From NCBI GenBank assembly GCA_950295325.1, contig OX485806.1, positions 29,264,001 to 29,328,000 of the forward strand: a stretch of DNA of 64,000 bases, in the 5' to 3' direction. Under the pieces are notes generated by a model that did no database searches, was not told where the DNA came from, and saw only the letters and a program-made list of their open reading frames with translations. Source of the stretch: Polytrichum commune. Lineage: Eukaryota > Streptophyta > Polytrichopsida > Polytrichales > Polytrichaceae. Below, in pieces: positions 11,388-23,651 of the stretch; position 1 is the first letter of the stretch, and each line of letters starts with the position of its first letter. The translations under genes were made by a program, and so were the position numbers.

Positions 11388-12494
11388 CCAGACATGCAAT
11401 ATCCTCCCAATTTCCTTTTTTGCATGCATTTGAGATCTAACTATATAGAAGATCGTAATGCATGGTTGGAGCCACTAGTACAATCCATGTGTTTTTCATC
11501 ATCGCAACTAAGCATATAGAAAGATTTGTAAGTGTAATACCTAAACTAATGATAAATTGAGATTTAGAACTCTAATCTCACCGCTATCAACCACAACCGC
11601 GAGGACTTCACACAAGGCAAGTGAAAATAAATAAAACCTTGTAGTTGTGGTTGTTAATTTGTCCCATGTATTTTGCGGGTTCATTATCGTATCTCGTACA
11701 CATCTTTCAAATTTCCAGGTTTTAGAATGCATGTTGCCAATGCTTTACATGCAATAAAGCCTAATCTCCATGACATTCTATAGACAATCCTCCGTAGTAT
11801 CCTTATTTGCATAAAGTCTTGAGGCTCATGTCTTATCTATAGTCGAACCACCTATTCCAGATCAGGTTCCCATTGGGAATCTATAGGGAACTGGAAACTT
11901 GATCAAGTTGGAATCGATAGTGCCATGGCACGTCCTTGGTTTTGAGTGCTACAATGAGAAGGAATTTGTCTCAAAATGAGTGGTCATGGCAGACTCTAGA
12001 CATTGGTAAAGTGTTCAGGCCAACTTTTGGCCTCAAAAATTGACAAATCATTTTAGTTGAAGAAATAAAATTATCAAAAGTCCTCCACTTTTCTATATTC
12101 CTACACGGGAAAAATTTGCATTGCCTTCTACTTCTCCAAATTTGACGCAAAATCTCTTCAATGATCAGCTATGGACACCTCTACTCCAATCCATAACCAC
12201 CCTTTGTAGTGTAAACAACCTTTCACGATGGTTGGTCGTCCAATCTTGTGTCTTTAAAGGAGTTAATAACCAACAAGAGGAGAGTGGATGACTCGCCACT
12301 ACCACATCTCATCATCCAAGTACTCAAGTTTGTTATCGAACATAACCCGACCAGTGCATGGACAAAATCTAGGACTAATAAATGATGTTGCATATCCATG
12401 AATTTTTAATAATGGCAAGTTATGATAGCCGTTTTGCTCTTAGATAACCAGAAAATTACTTGAACTTTTCTTTCGTCATATTCTGACATGTATA
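10641..12494. other. Intergenic, AT-rich, no gene recognised
   Basis: Apart from the microsatellite at 11.35 kb, nothing recognisable was seen. Short ORFs have neither domains nor splice continuity. Confidence 0.35.
11345..11388 (+). repeat. (TTG)n microsatellite
   Basis: About 13 uninterrupted TTG or GTT units follow a short T run. Confidence 0.95.
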
Positions 12495-12566
12495 GCGTCC
12501 GTAGTCCAACGGTTAGGATAATTGCCTTCCAAGCAATAGACCCGGGTTCGACTCCCGGCGGACGCA
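12495..12566 (+). tRNA. tRNA-Gly (anticodon UCC)
   Basis: A 72-nt cloverleaf. The acceptor stem GCGTCCG (12,495-12,501) pairs with CGGACGC (12,559-12,565), with discriminator A at 12,566. The anticodon stem ATTGC/GCAAT encloses the 7-nt loop CTTCCAA with anticodon TCC at 12,528-12,530, reading glycine GGA and GGG codons. The T arm contains GGTTCGACTCC, the internal B box. No intron. T runs for pol III termination lie at 12,591-12,594 and 12,602-12,606. The sequence is of plant nuclear type. Confidence 0.97.
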
Positions 12567-14139
12567 CTCTCTTTCGAAAAAGTTCTTCAGTTTTGGGATT
12601 GTTTTTACCTAGATTGAGAGACTTCTGATTGCGCACTTTTAGTTAGTGGCACATTATTTTCTTGATTACATCAATAATTGGTTACCAATGCAAAGTTCCT
12701 TTGTCTCTGACTTCACAAGTTGCTTAAAACCTTACTGCTCGATGAAATTTCCAATTGAAGTTGCAGTGGGTGAGTTGAGGTTGGTTCTCATTAGAGGTCC
12801 GGGTCCAAGAAGTTTAAGTGCATAAACACCCTTAAATGGACCTTACATTCAAACTCAATATTGAACCCACACTTGAGGATTGGTTTCTCAAGGGAGGAAT
12901 ATTTTCATGAGATGAAACGAACACCAGGATTAGCACCATTCCACTTCTTCGTACCTTGGACCCAGACATAAGTATCGCTGCATGCGTTTGTGAACATCAC
13001 TTGTTCATAAGGATGACAATGCACAATGGAATTTTAATAAGGCTTGACAATATCACCACAGATCATTTTCACGTTCAAAAAGTCAGAAATTAGTTAGTTT
13101 CTTGTTGCAAGTTAGTGCAAAACTTAGATGGGTGGATGTTTAAAGTCAAATAGCACATATTCTGGCATTTCTGTTATATCAAAAACTTTGGGACTACTTT
13201 GTGGAAGGTTGTGAACCGTGAGCATCTTTTTCATTGGATAGGATTGCTAACCAAGAAATGCCTCCCATCTATGACACAATAATTTGAATCCTCAGAGTCT
13301 GTTTTGAAGCACAGCTCACTTCCCAAAACAAACGTCAAAATTTAAACTTCTTTCCTTGCAGAGAACCTACATAACCAAACATCATAAATTCTTGCAATCC
13401 ACAAAAACCAGTTGTCAAGTCTGTGCCTTTTGAAGACTTTGATTTCTTTGTAAGCCTCACCAAATAGATGATTTCAAATCCAACCTGGCAAGAATGGAAT
13501 ACAATGGTGATAGTATGTCCACAGACATACAATTTCCATCATCATAATTCCTTTCCACATGCTCAAGGTTTTCCATTTTGTATGGATACCAGTAAAACTA
13601 GTTTGTTGCACAAACAGACAGGAAACCACCTCCTGAAACATCCATTGAAATCTTTTTGCACATGTCATCATGCATAAATGACAAGTTTCAAAGATTCAAC
13701 TCTCCTTAAATAGATGCTTCAGAGAAAGCAGACAACTGAGAAGCTGTTGCTATCCGTTTTGCAATTTCTTTTCCTGCTCTTTGAGCAGTTCAGACCTAAG
13801 ACCACAACTACAAAACCTTGCAGTTTTACGCGATGATCGACCAAGTTGTCAAAGTTTTACACTAACTACATGTCCCACAAATAACTTACAAACTATTGTT
13901 GTTGACCCGAGAGTTCTTCGACCCAGAAAAGGTTAATAGGTCGATATCGGACTCGGGCTTCTTGAAATCACTCACTTGGAAAGCCTCCTTGAGATAAGAG
14001 ATAAATCTGGAGCTCAATGTTGGGTCACATGCACCATTTTTGGCAAATCATGTAGTTGAATTGGCACAAGTTACCCACTCGCATAGCTGAAAGCCGAAAG
14101 CCGAAAGTCGCAGGTCGAGACAGAAGTCGTTTGGAGAAA
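12567..14139. other. Intergenic and probable 3' UTR of the RLP4-like gene
   Basis: No tRNA or protein gene was recognised. The part next to 14,140, perhaps back to about 13,300, is a reasonable place for the 3' UTR of the minus-strand gene. No polyadenylation site was fixed. Confidence 0.35.
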
Positions 14140-17100
14140 TTAGGCGGGATTCAAAGGAGTTGAATCTGAGTACGCTGCAGGTGCCGGACGACTGAAGTGG
14201 TTTGAGAGCACGTTTCTTGCCATTTGTACATCACGCACAAATGTTGTGCGAGCTTTCGCATAAGGCGCATCTCGTGCTGCACAACCAAGAAAAGAACACA
14301 TTTTCAATTGTCAAAAGTGTGAAATATCATAAACCTTGCACCTTAAACTCCAAACATATTTGAACATTGGATTGGCTCAAAAATTGTCTCATTCAGCAGG
14401 CAATTGTGAACACAAAAATCGTAATGTTGTAAAGTCATAATCATAAGGTAGTGAACCCATATTCAGTTACTTTTCTTAATTGGGTGGTGTGTGGTTAGTT
14501 GTGACTCCAAAAACAGATACCAGAATGAAATGTGCTCAAAAAGGATTGGACCACATGTTCAAATAAGGTAACCATTGTAGGCTCAATAGGCAACATAATT
14601 GGGGGAGGGCTATATGAACATTTAATGAGAACGAGAATCTTCACTTTGATAATGAATAAGATATTCATATAAGCTCCAAAAATAATGAGGAAAGTAGCTA
14701 CAGCATCAATTAGGAATTGCTAAACCATCTTGTACTAATCACATGCTTCATACTCTAGGAGAAGTGGGCTACTCGGAAACAGTAACCATTTAAGACCCAT
14801 CCACCTCATAATCTAAGCAAATAGTCCAATCGCATCATAACACGTGTCATTTTGGTTTTTTTTTCTTTGACTACTAACTGTGCTAAGGCGTTCTTTTTGA
14901 GAAAAAATACCACATAAGGCCCACACACTTTACACATAAGGACCTGAATTTTATCCATTCCTTACACTGGATTTTGACTCACACCAAGGTAAAAACTTTG
15001 CTCTGAAACTGATAGCTTTTATTCAAGCTAATCTCTTTGATAAAAAAGATGCAAGCACATGTTTAGTGTAAACCAACAAAATGAAGAGTAAATCTGTACT
15101 TACGTAATCGTTGTGCTCCTCGAGCAATGTTTTGGCGCCTCTTCCAGCACAAATAGCCGCCCACGAAGAAGGCAACAATTCCAAAGGCAATGGCAAACCC
15201 AATGCCTACTTTAGCAGCTGCTGATACTTTATGGCAATTTCGAATACCAACACCACAGAGTCCCGCGTTGTTTGCAAGGCTGCACAAAGACAGGAAATAG
15301 AGAACATGAATTTCAGAATAAGCCTAGCCTGGATTTTAGACCAATGCAACCACAAAAACTGTGATACAGATATGGTAAACTTTGTGACTTGTGGAAAACT
15401 TACTTCAAAATGGCACCACGAATCGGGAATGCTCCCAGGGCAGGTGGCACCTCTCCACTCAACTGATTATCATTAAGCAACCTGTCATCACATGAAAATG
15501 AGTGATCACCACAAATCACAGAAATTTTGAGCTGAAGCTATCCATTCAACAATTTTAATCTCCATCGTAGTCCTTACATATATTTTGAAATAAAATGGCG
15601 CTGCTTGATTTGTTGTCTTGGTTCTAGTGAAGTGCCTGAAATTGCTTTAAAATGCGACTATTTGAAGGAACGGATGATACTTACAATTCTTGAAGGTGGG
15701 GAAGCTGGCCAAGACTTGCAGGGATCGATCCATTCAGATTGTTGTGCGAAAGATCCCTGAGAGAATGGGAAATACAAGTTAAAACAAAGACCAGCGGAAG
15801 CACTTTTAAATAGAAAAATAAGTCCCACAGCCACAAAGACGCACAAACTCTATAATTGTAACCGTTCCTTCTTAAGGACCACTAACTTTGATTCAAAATA
15901 TGATAGTTACCTCCATGCCACAAGTTCCAACTCAATTACACTTACTGTTGAGTATTTTATAATCTTAATTGATTTTTCCTAACCTAAAATGGTAGGAAAC
16001 TTACAAAGTGACAAGACTGGAAATGTTGCCAAGTGATGAAGGAATAGAACCCGTAAGGAAATTGTTGCTCAAGTTTCTGCTCACATAACCACCATCAATT
16101 AGGTGTCAGCATATTGGGTCTACACTCTGATAGTTCTCCTAGTAGTAACCTGCCAATTTAGGTCCACAAACTAGGGCAAAGATCATTAACAGTAAGGACC
16201 ACCTATTTCCTGTAATGAGGAATTTGGCATTTCACTGACACTTAGAGACAGGCCGAAACAGAAGCTTGGAGCTTACAGATTTTGAAGGTGTTGCAACGCC
16301 ACCACATTGTCACCAAGTTGACCACGCACACCCTGATTGTCTAGATCCCTGCACAACAAAATTTCCATATCACACTCAAATCAGATTCATAGACTTCATT
16401 TACTCCTAAACACACAAAGTTAACCCGTAATTTTTTTACTTTTTTTAAATAGTAGACCATTGCAAGTGCTCTTACACATACCATTATTGCTTTCGGCACA
16501 TAATAATGACAATTCTCTCAACTAACGGCAATACATGTCATGCAATGGTTGGTTGGAAAAGGTTAGAATCTTGGTGTGGAATGGAAAAACTCAATTTGTG
16601 GTGATTGACAATCTGAAGAAGAAGAATCTGCTGAATGCAAAGCACAATCAGATGAATATACTTACAAGCCATAGATGAACCAGGCTCCGGCTGTTGCGTC
16701 GAATCCACAGTCAATACCATACCAAGGATGCACTTGAGGGACACATGGATCTCCATTCCATCCAAGTCGTGACGGGAGCATAAGGGTTTGCTTCATCCTT
16801 TGAAGTGCCCATACTGCAGAAGCCCAGAAAGAGGAATATCAAAAACCTCTACAATCACATACCATCAGCACTTACTCGCCTTGATACAAATCACAGATAT
16901 CCCTATATTTACTAACTCACAAACCTCAAGATTCAGACATTTATATCACATCAAATTACAACATTGGACCAATGCCTATCAGACATAGGATTAAAATATT
17001 GATCCTTTGTTTCTACGATTTATTATTGAAATTACCTACAAGGCTAAATATGAGTTATATCAATGTATGAATCACTAGCTAGATGTTGAGTCTTCACTGA

Positions 17101-19853
17101 CCAGATGTTAGACCCTGCTAAAATAGAATAATCCTCTACCTCAACATGACTTTTGGTAAGGAGCAAGTTGTTATGCATACAACACTCTCCATGTTCGATA
17201 AGTTTTCGGTGCCTGCTTGCTTGGAGCTAGTGCGGAGGTTTAAACAAAGTGCATTCTATCCATAAGTTTCTATATCAGTTCATTGAGGGCCAAACTTAGT
17301 TCTGACTTTCATGAACTATGAAATAAGTTCTTCGTTCAAATGAACACTACCTCCGAGCTGGCACCGTCACAAGTGGAAAGAAATTACTATTATAATTGTA
17401 TGCAAAACAACCTATGGGACATCATAGGATTTAGGGTTTAAGAAACCCAATTCAGTAACTCTAATATTAACAACCATGATATTTTCCACATACCATTTTC
17501 ATCGAAGGTCGCATACTCTCTCGGAATGATTTGGTAGATCTCAAAGGCGTTCACGGCAATCGACCCCGCCATCGGCTCGAAACTAAGCGTCAAAGTCCTG
17601 CCCTCCACCAACACCGTCTGGTTCAAAATCAAAGCTTTGTACTGCGCGCCTGTCATCTTGAAGATATCCACAACCGGGAAGAGAGGCTGCCCATTCGCCA
17701 ACACACTAAAAACTCTCTCATTCACTCCCGTGATGTCAGGTTCGATCTCCGCAAAGTGCAACCAAATCGAGTAATTCTGGTTCGGCTGAACGGGTATGGT
17801 ATACGAGAGCTTGTTCATCGGCCCCGTCGTCGTCGCCGACTGATAAATCGCTTGCGGGTAAATATTCGGAGGCGTGTTATAATTCGTAATGTTATTCGTC
17901 GTGCGCATCACGCTCACGGCCGACCCGGGCGTAAATAGGGTTTGATCGGTCGCCCAATACCGGTCGCCGCCCCACGGGTCCGCATTGAAAGTCGACCCGT
18001 ACCCAGATTGCTCGGCGCCCGCCGTAACGCGCTTGACGGTCCGAAGAATCACGTTCAAGTTGGAGTTGGCGCCCATATTGTAGGCGTCGTCGTAGATTTG
18101 CAATATTTCAAGTGACGCGACCACGGGGTTTCCATGTCCCGAGCTGTGGAAGCATGCGGTTGCCGCGCCGTCGGTGACGTGAAGTAGCGAGTCGGCGTAT
18201 TCGTTGTCGACGGTCGTGGACCAGCCGTGAGCTAGCGAGTATACAAGTGTTCCTTCAAGTGAAACTTCAAACTCGGGCTCCCGCCCTGAATTGTCCTGTT
18301 GGCCATATGAGAAGAAAAACCTACACAATACCAACAAGTTGTCAAATGAGCAAGACAGGTGGATTAGAATTGAACTGTCAACAGAATTTTGAGGCTTGAA
18401 TTAGCTTGCGGGCGTGATAGTAACATCACTCTTTTTCTTACACCATCCTCACAAACCCCTCGAAGCATCTATCGACACTGGTTGTATATTTATTCATTCA
18501 TTCACATCAAATAACATCAACATTGAAATAATGCCTGCCGAATATATATTGCACTCGGGTGTAATACTACAACATTCTTATTCTTCCACCCCGAACCAAC
18601 AGAGAAAGAGACGAAATTCACTTCAATTACATCAGCAATCCTTCGAAACTATGGCAATGCAGAGCCTCCAAATTTTCTGACATCAATGCACTTGTACACG
18701 ATACTTACAAAGCTCCCCAAAGAACATCACATGCTCAGTAAAAAAACTTACTGCAAATCCTTTAAGAGAGCTCATTCAAATTGAGTGCAAGCTTGAATGG
18801 GCACACCTTATCAAGTAATGACCACTTGGGACTGTAATGTTGTAGCAATTCTCAGGTCCATCTGAGATCTCGAAGTAGCGGATGGTATTAAGTTGTGAAG
18901 CTATCCTGCTGGTTACAGTGAGATTGGCGGAGCTTCCACCTGAGTAACCAAAATCTTTCGACCACAAGTAGCCAGTATCCGGGGCATATGATTCAACGTC
19001 GGAGCCACAAGCAATTCGCACTGCAAAAGGGCCTGTCAGGCACCACACACCACCACTACAGTAATCAGATGCTCACCTCGTCAATTGTGACGAGTTTTGA
19101 AACAATCTAGACAGTCGATTTTGATCAAATGTGGTTTGCAGCTTGAATTTAGATCGGTGTCGCTCCTGAACTCAGATTGACAGATAAAGCAACTTTTGTT
19201 TCGGTTTGGTTCGGCTCACATTGAGTTCACCCACCCTTGGGCAATCACCCCCACCCCCCCCAATAAGAAAACTACATCGCTACAAACAGTGAGAAGGACA
19301 GAGCAAGTACATTGAGGGACCGATCCTAGAAGAAGATTACTGTAGGCACGAAATTTGAAATTTTGTTTCGCGGCTGGAGAGATCGGCTATCTGATTGACA
19401 TATGATCGGTGCGACAAACACTCGTTTCGCACTCGAATTCGCGACAATGAAACCAACTTCAGTTCCGGTTCAAATAGAATAGAATCCACCCCTGAGCAAT
19501 GGGCCTCTACAGGTATGGCGGTCCCATCGGACTTTGACTGGAAAATTTGCATCGCTACTGACACCAACTTACAAGGATAAGCAAGTGCATTGAGGGACCG
19601 ACACAGCAGAACTACCTAGAACTACAACAGATAGGCATGAATGTAACGAAATTAAGTAAAGGAAGTGCAGGCAACTCACATTTCAACTCCGATGCCGACA
19701 TTCAAAGTTTGGGCTATAGTAAGGTTCCAGACAAAAAAAAGGCACTAAGTTGTAGTAATGATGTATACCTCCACTTTGAGCGGCGACGAAAGAGGCTTGA
19801 AGAGCGCATATAGCGGCAACAACAAAGAGAGCCATGCCTTCTGTCCGACCCAT
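14140..19853 (-). CDS. RLP4: RLP4-like malectin-domain LRR receptor-like protein (10 exons, 626 aa)
   Basis: Exons on the minus strand: 19769-19853, 18807-19020, 17494-18320, 16666-16813, 16277-16348, 16005-16076, 15685-15756, 15404-15481, 15104-15279 and 14140-14276. They total 1,881 bp and close in frame. Residues 1 to about 26 form a signal peptide (MALFVVAAICAL core). A malectin-like domain (about 30-370, CGSD start) is followed by a WNGDPC-type linker, four short LRRs and a GLCG cap. Three of the LRRs sit on 72-bp exons of identical phase. A membrane span lies at about 547-568 and is followed by a short basic tail containing APYAKARTTF. There is no kinase domain, and this architecture and tail match plant RLP4 proteins. 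The product is expected at the plasma membrane or endomembrane; its ligand is unknown. The ATG at 19,853 was chosen because the in-frame ATG at 19,901 would add a Gly/Arg-rich stretch in front of the signal peptide; 19,835 is also possible. Confidence 0.92.
14460..14940. repeat. Inverted family D and C repeat fragments in the last intron of the RLP4-like gene
   Basis: The last intron (14,277-15,103) contains text reverse-complementary to family D copies at 38-42 kb ('gataatgaataagatattcatat', 'aagctccaaaa'). It is followed by family C phrases ('agtccaatcgcatcataaca', 'accacataaggccc'). Noncoding; likely old insertions. Confidence 0.45.
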
Positions 19854-20337
19854 CTCGGCTCTACCTCTACCTCCACCTCTGCCCCAAACCAACCAACCCA
19901 CTAGCTATCTCCCAGATCCGCCGAGCTTCTTCGTTCAAAACCGAAATTGGAACAAATTCCGATACCCTGTCATACCATTAGCTCCTTCGAGTCTTGCAGC
20001 CTGTTCTCGCCTCCAGATCTCACAATGCCGTCTACTAAGTGTCATCATGGCGGTCGCACAAGGAGCTACAATCAAACATGGCAGCATTAATCTCCTCTCC
20101 CATGGCAGAGGCTGCCCCCCTTCCCTTCCCCTCCCCCGGATCCTCCTGCTACAACTCACACAATGCGGTAGCCTGATGCTGCGCTTGATGAGACCACCTG
20201 AGCATACCTCTCATCCCCCCCCACCCCACTAACCCTGCAAACAAATGCCACCAGACCGCAATTCTTCCCGGACTCCGATCGAGTCCACCCGTCCACAACG
20301 AACTCACGCTTCCTGTGGTTGCTGTTGTTGTCAAAAC
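19854..20337 (-). promoter_or_regulatory. Probable 5' leader and promoter zone of the RLP4-like gene
   Basis: Directly upstream of the chosen ATG the minus strand is rich in GGTAGAG/GGAGGTAGAG-type purine repeats, common in plant leader regions. No unambiguous TATA box or transcription start could be placed. ORFs here are by-products of the GC-rich, repetitive DNA. Confidence 0.35.
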
Positions 20338-20880
20338 TGCGGGGATCTAAAAAATGCAAGACCTGCAATAATGCGTGGTGGATGGGTTCCCGAAGCAATC
20401 TAACCGACAATTTGGATGCGGGTTCTCCCTCCGTCCACCGAACTTCCTTCCTCCCTCCTTCCCGAAGCTTCCGCTCGGACCAAACTAAACCTCCACTTGC
20501 AGGGATCTCGAGAATGCAAGACCTGGCACAATGTGGGATGGATCCCCGAAGCAATCTCTAAGTTGGCCAAGAATTTGGACGGGGGGGGTTCTCCACCGAA
20601 CTTGCTTCTTCCCTCCCAGGGCTTCCCACTCCCAGACCTATCTAATCACTAACTTGTCGCGGTTATCACAAGTGGAGGGGTGTCGAAAATGCAACAAAGC
20701 ACCAGCAGGAGCGGACCTGCGACAACGCGGGATGCTTACTTACTTACTAGCCCTGCAGGAACCAATCTAACGAAAGAAACTTGATGTGGCGAGTCCACCG
20801 AGGAGCTGCTGCTGCTCCTTCCCCCCTGCCTTCCCAAGGCTTGCGGCGCTCCTTGCAGGGATGAAGCCAAGATGGGCGAG
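20338..20880. repeat. Three diverged tandem units of about 165 bp upstream of the RLP4-like gene
   Basis: Units begin near 20,338, 20,501 and 20,673. Each has a 'GGATC..AAAATGCAA' start, and the first two also share 'cccgaagcaatct', 'ttctccaccgaactt' and 'cttccctccc'. The third is strongly diverged. All frames give low-complexity ORFs, which I do not call as genes. Confidence 0.55.
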
Positions 20881-21119
20881 AAACCAACGAAATCTTCTCC
20901 AAAAGCGGAAGTGGAGTTAGGATTGTAGGAATTAGCCGGTGGGCGGGTGATCCATCCATCCATCCATCCCACCCCATCCCATTCCCTCGAGGGTCCGAGA
21001 TCCACGAGACCTGCAACGTAATTTGCGTGCACGCCCCCATTCGCCGCCCCTCCCTCCGCTTTCATGACACACCGCCGATCCCACCCGCAGCCGCCGGGGC
21101 CTCCGCCGCAGATCTACCG

Positions 21120-21665
21120 CAGGCGTAGATTTCTCACTTCCCCCTTGCGTTCTCGCGGCGACTCCACCTACCCCAGCCTCTACGAATCGCGTACATTTCA
21201 GCCCCCAATGGGGATTGGGATGGGCTCCACTACCATACAATGTATAATTTTCGTATCCGCCTTGGGGCCTCGCCGCGAGTCCACGCGCTCTATCCTCTAC
21301 GAAATAAGTACATTTTATCCCGACAGGTTCTGAGGGGGACTCCACCGTCAATCTACCCAACTTCTACATTTCCGTTCCCCGTTGTGTCTGGCCCATGTCT
21401 ACCCAGTACAATATCTACGTAATGCATACATTTCATCCCCAGTGGGGGAGGAGGGGACTCCACTGAAGTTCTACGAAAGGAGTACATTTGCGGCTTCCTA
21501 CTGGTGTGTGGCCCGAAGTCCACCCCCCTCCCCCTCCCAACATCTATGGACAAGGTACACTTCCAGCCCCACTGGGGGAAGCTCCACTAAGAATCTTGAA
21601 AAAGGATACATTTCCTGCTTCCCCACCTCTACAACAAGGGTACATTTCATCCCCACTTGCGGGGG
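21120..21665. repeat. Degenerate minisatellite with TACATTT cores (period about 55-115 bp)
   Basis: At least eight variants of TACATTTC followed by a C-rich stretch, often with GACTCCAC nearby, occur near 21,190, 21,305, 21,361, 21,424, 21,480, 21,556, 21,605 and 21,641. On the minus strand several units read as a repeated peptide of the form VESP...GMKC.YFVE. A smaller related patch lies at 27,560-27,740. Confidence 0.6.
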
Positions 21666-21904
21666 GGTTGTAGTTGTTGACTTGCCAATACAATTAAGTT
21701 AGTTTTGAGGGGGTAATGCGTTTCTATCTATTATTGCTCTAGATACAAGTGGGCTAGAATATATAGAGGACATCGAGGTGGGGGTGAATGGGTGGCCTTG
21801 GACGCAAAGTGGCTTGTATGTAGTCTCGAAGGGAGAAGGGGAATGATACCCACTCGTAGATTTGAGGGGAGGTCCCACGTGGAGACTCGTGTGAGTTTCC
21901 ATTT

Positions 21905-23110
21905 CATTAATTGTATCGGAATAGGTACGTGAAATGAAATGAAATTGATCTTAAAGTTCAGGAAGCCAAAAAGGTTATGGGACTAAAAGTACATCATGAT
22001 GGTTTCAAACCAGCAAATTCTCTAGAGTGGTAGAGTGCGGTTGCCTCCATGAGATAGATTTTAATATCAACTTGGCGGTATAATTAAAAGAAATACTTGA
22101 GGTTCCCTAGGACTACCTTCTCAAATAATGATGGAAACTTATCAGGTTAGAAGTATGCCTACCTTGTCACTTGGCAAAACAAGATCATGGTGAGGAAGAA
22201 TGGGCTCCCATTCACGTTGGTGCAAATAAAATGCACTAATGTTATTTAAAATGTATTGTGAAAACTTATCTCTTATGGGCTTTAAAAAGGGGCATTCCAA
22301 CACAAAACGTGCCTCATTTCAATTGCATAATAGGACCAAAAGTGGCATAGTCTAGTATCTTTGGAGATAGGGATAGGTGATCATCGTCCAATTTCAATGG
22401 CTAGTCTATGGTTCAAGGTGTGGTAAGCAACAATAATCTTGCATTGTGTTGTTGTCAATGGTTGCTTCAAGTATAATTCACATTCGTATTTGAGGAAATC
22501 CTTGAGGTGGAGGTAATCTAGTTTCTTCCATGAGAGATGGAAAGAGTTCCACTCTTTTGCAAGGAAAGGCCTCCTTGATATCATCATGTGTTATTTTAGA
22601 CATGGTTAGGTTGTTGTGGGTGTCCCAGTGAGATAGACCCCATGATGTCTTCCACATGGTTGTCAATTTGTGCCAGGTGTTAAATCCATGTTTGGGCAGG
22701 TGTCAGGAAAGTGAGGTTGCTTCACTAACTATCCAAGAGGGGGATATGTGGGTGAGCCGTTGTTGAAAGCCTATAACGAGCTTGAGAGTGTGTAATTTTA
22801 TGAGAAGTTCTCCAAGTCTAGCCAACAAAATATGATAGGTTGTCGAAGAATGCACTTTGACATGAGACATCATATGCATCTTCATGCCCTCGTCAAAAAG
22901 CTTTCAATGAGAGTTTATCAAGTCACCTCTCAAAATTTCAATGCCATATGTGAAAGTTGGAAGCACCAAAGCCTTGACTAGATGGGATTTGAGTTCCCAA
23001 CTACTTCTTCTTTCCTTAAAGTACTCATCAAGGCTTTCATAATTGTAATTATTCGCCTTTTACTAGATGGCTCAAAGTATCCATGCGAATCAAAATCTTG
23101 CCAAATTCTT
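21905..23110 (-). mobile_element. Truncated, inactive LINE: 3' part of the reverse-transcriptase ORF
   Basis: The minus strand reads from about 23,000 down: ALVLPTFTYGIEIL, then MKMHMMSHVKVHSSTTYHIL, LGELLIKLHTLKLVIGFQQR, SPSWIVSEATSLS, TMWKTSWGLSHWDTHNN, MSKITHDDIKEAF, DYLHLKDFLKYECELYLKQP, TLNHRLAIEIGR and finally YLMEATALYHSREFAGLKPS. This is the C-terminal part that follows the RT domain of plant non-LTR elements, including a Cys/His patch near 22,300. In-frame TGA codons and several frameshifts show it is dead. The 5' part is missing, and a TTA-flanked MITE begins about 20 bp beyond the last recognisable coding. Family assignment is from memory of plant LINEs. Confidence 0.65.
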
Positions 23111-23133
23111 TGCATCAATGGAAGGTTAACTTA

Positions 23134-23648
23134 GGGGCGGTTTACACTATGAACCAAGAGCCATGACCATGAAATTCTAAAATCTGTGATTGGAGAGTAA
23201 AGTGCTCTTGGTCCCATTTGGCTTTACACTACCTTGAAAAAAGGAGAATGACCACTAACTTTGAGGTCCCCAAAAACTACTAAAATCTGCCATTTGGTTA
23301 ATGTGCCATGGTCCAACAGGTTTTCCGTTGAGGCGAGGCAAAATGCTCGACTCAACGGAAATCAAGGGAGCCGTAAGGCTGAAAATCAGCCATTGGCCGA
23401 AAAAAAAAATTAATAATTTTTTTTCCCGATTTTTTTTGGGCATGTATTAAAAAAATCGGCACCTTCACTTTTTGGTGTGTGGTCATTCCTCTTGGTCCAC
23501 ATTCAGTTTACACCTAGTGAAGGGCCCATGAACCATGAAAACTAATATTTTAGTAACTCGGACCATGGAAGTCGTCCCATGAAGTCGTCCCACGCAAAAT
23601 AGGCCTCTTACGTGGGACGACTTCATGGTCCATAGTGTAAACCGCCCC
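23134..23648. mobile_element. PIF/Harbinger-like MITE, first of three joined end to end
   Basis: Flanked by TTA (23,131-23,133 and 23,649-23,651). The left end GGGGCGGTTTACACTATG matches the reverse complement of the right end over 18 bp. Just inside the right end is an inner palindrome around 'gaagtcgtccca'. No coding sequence. Related ends are seen at 25,389-26,507, 26,993-27,556 and 53,261-53,705. Confidence 0.8.
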
Positions 23649-23651
23649 TTA

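Noticed and set aside
17531-17938. 135-codon plus-strand ORF
   Set aside because: Antisense to the GC-richer malectin exon of the RLP4-like gene; a coding shadow.
14140-19853. Receptor kinase
   Set aside because: After the membrane span there is only a ~58-residue tail ending in a stop codon, so it is a receptor-like protein without kinase.
20156-21360. Several ORFs of 100-142 codons on both strands
   Set aside because: They arise from GC-rich tandem repeats upstream of the RLP4-like gene, overlap on both strands and match no family.
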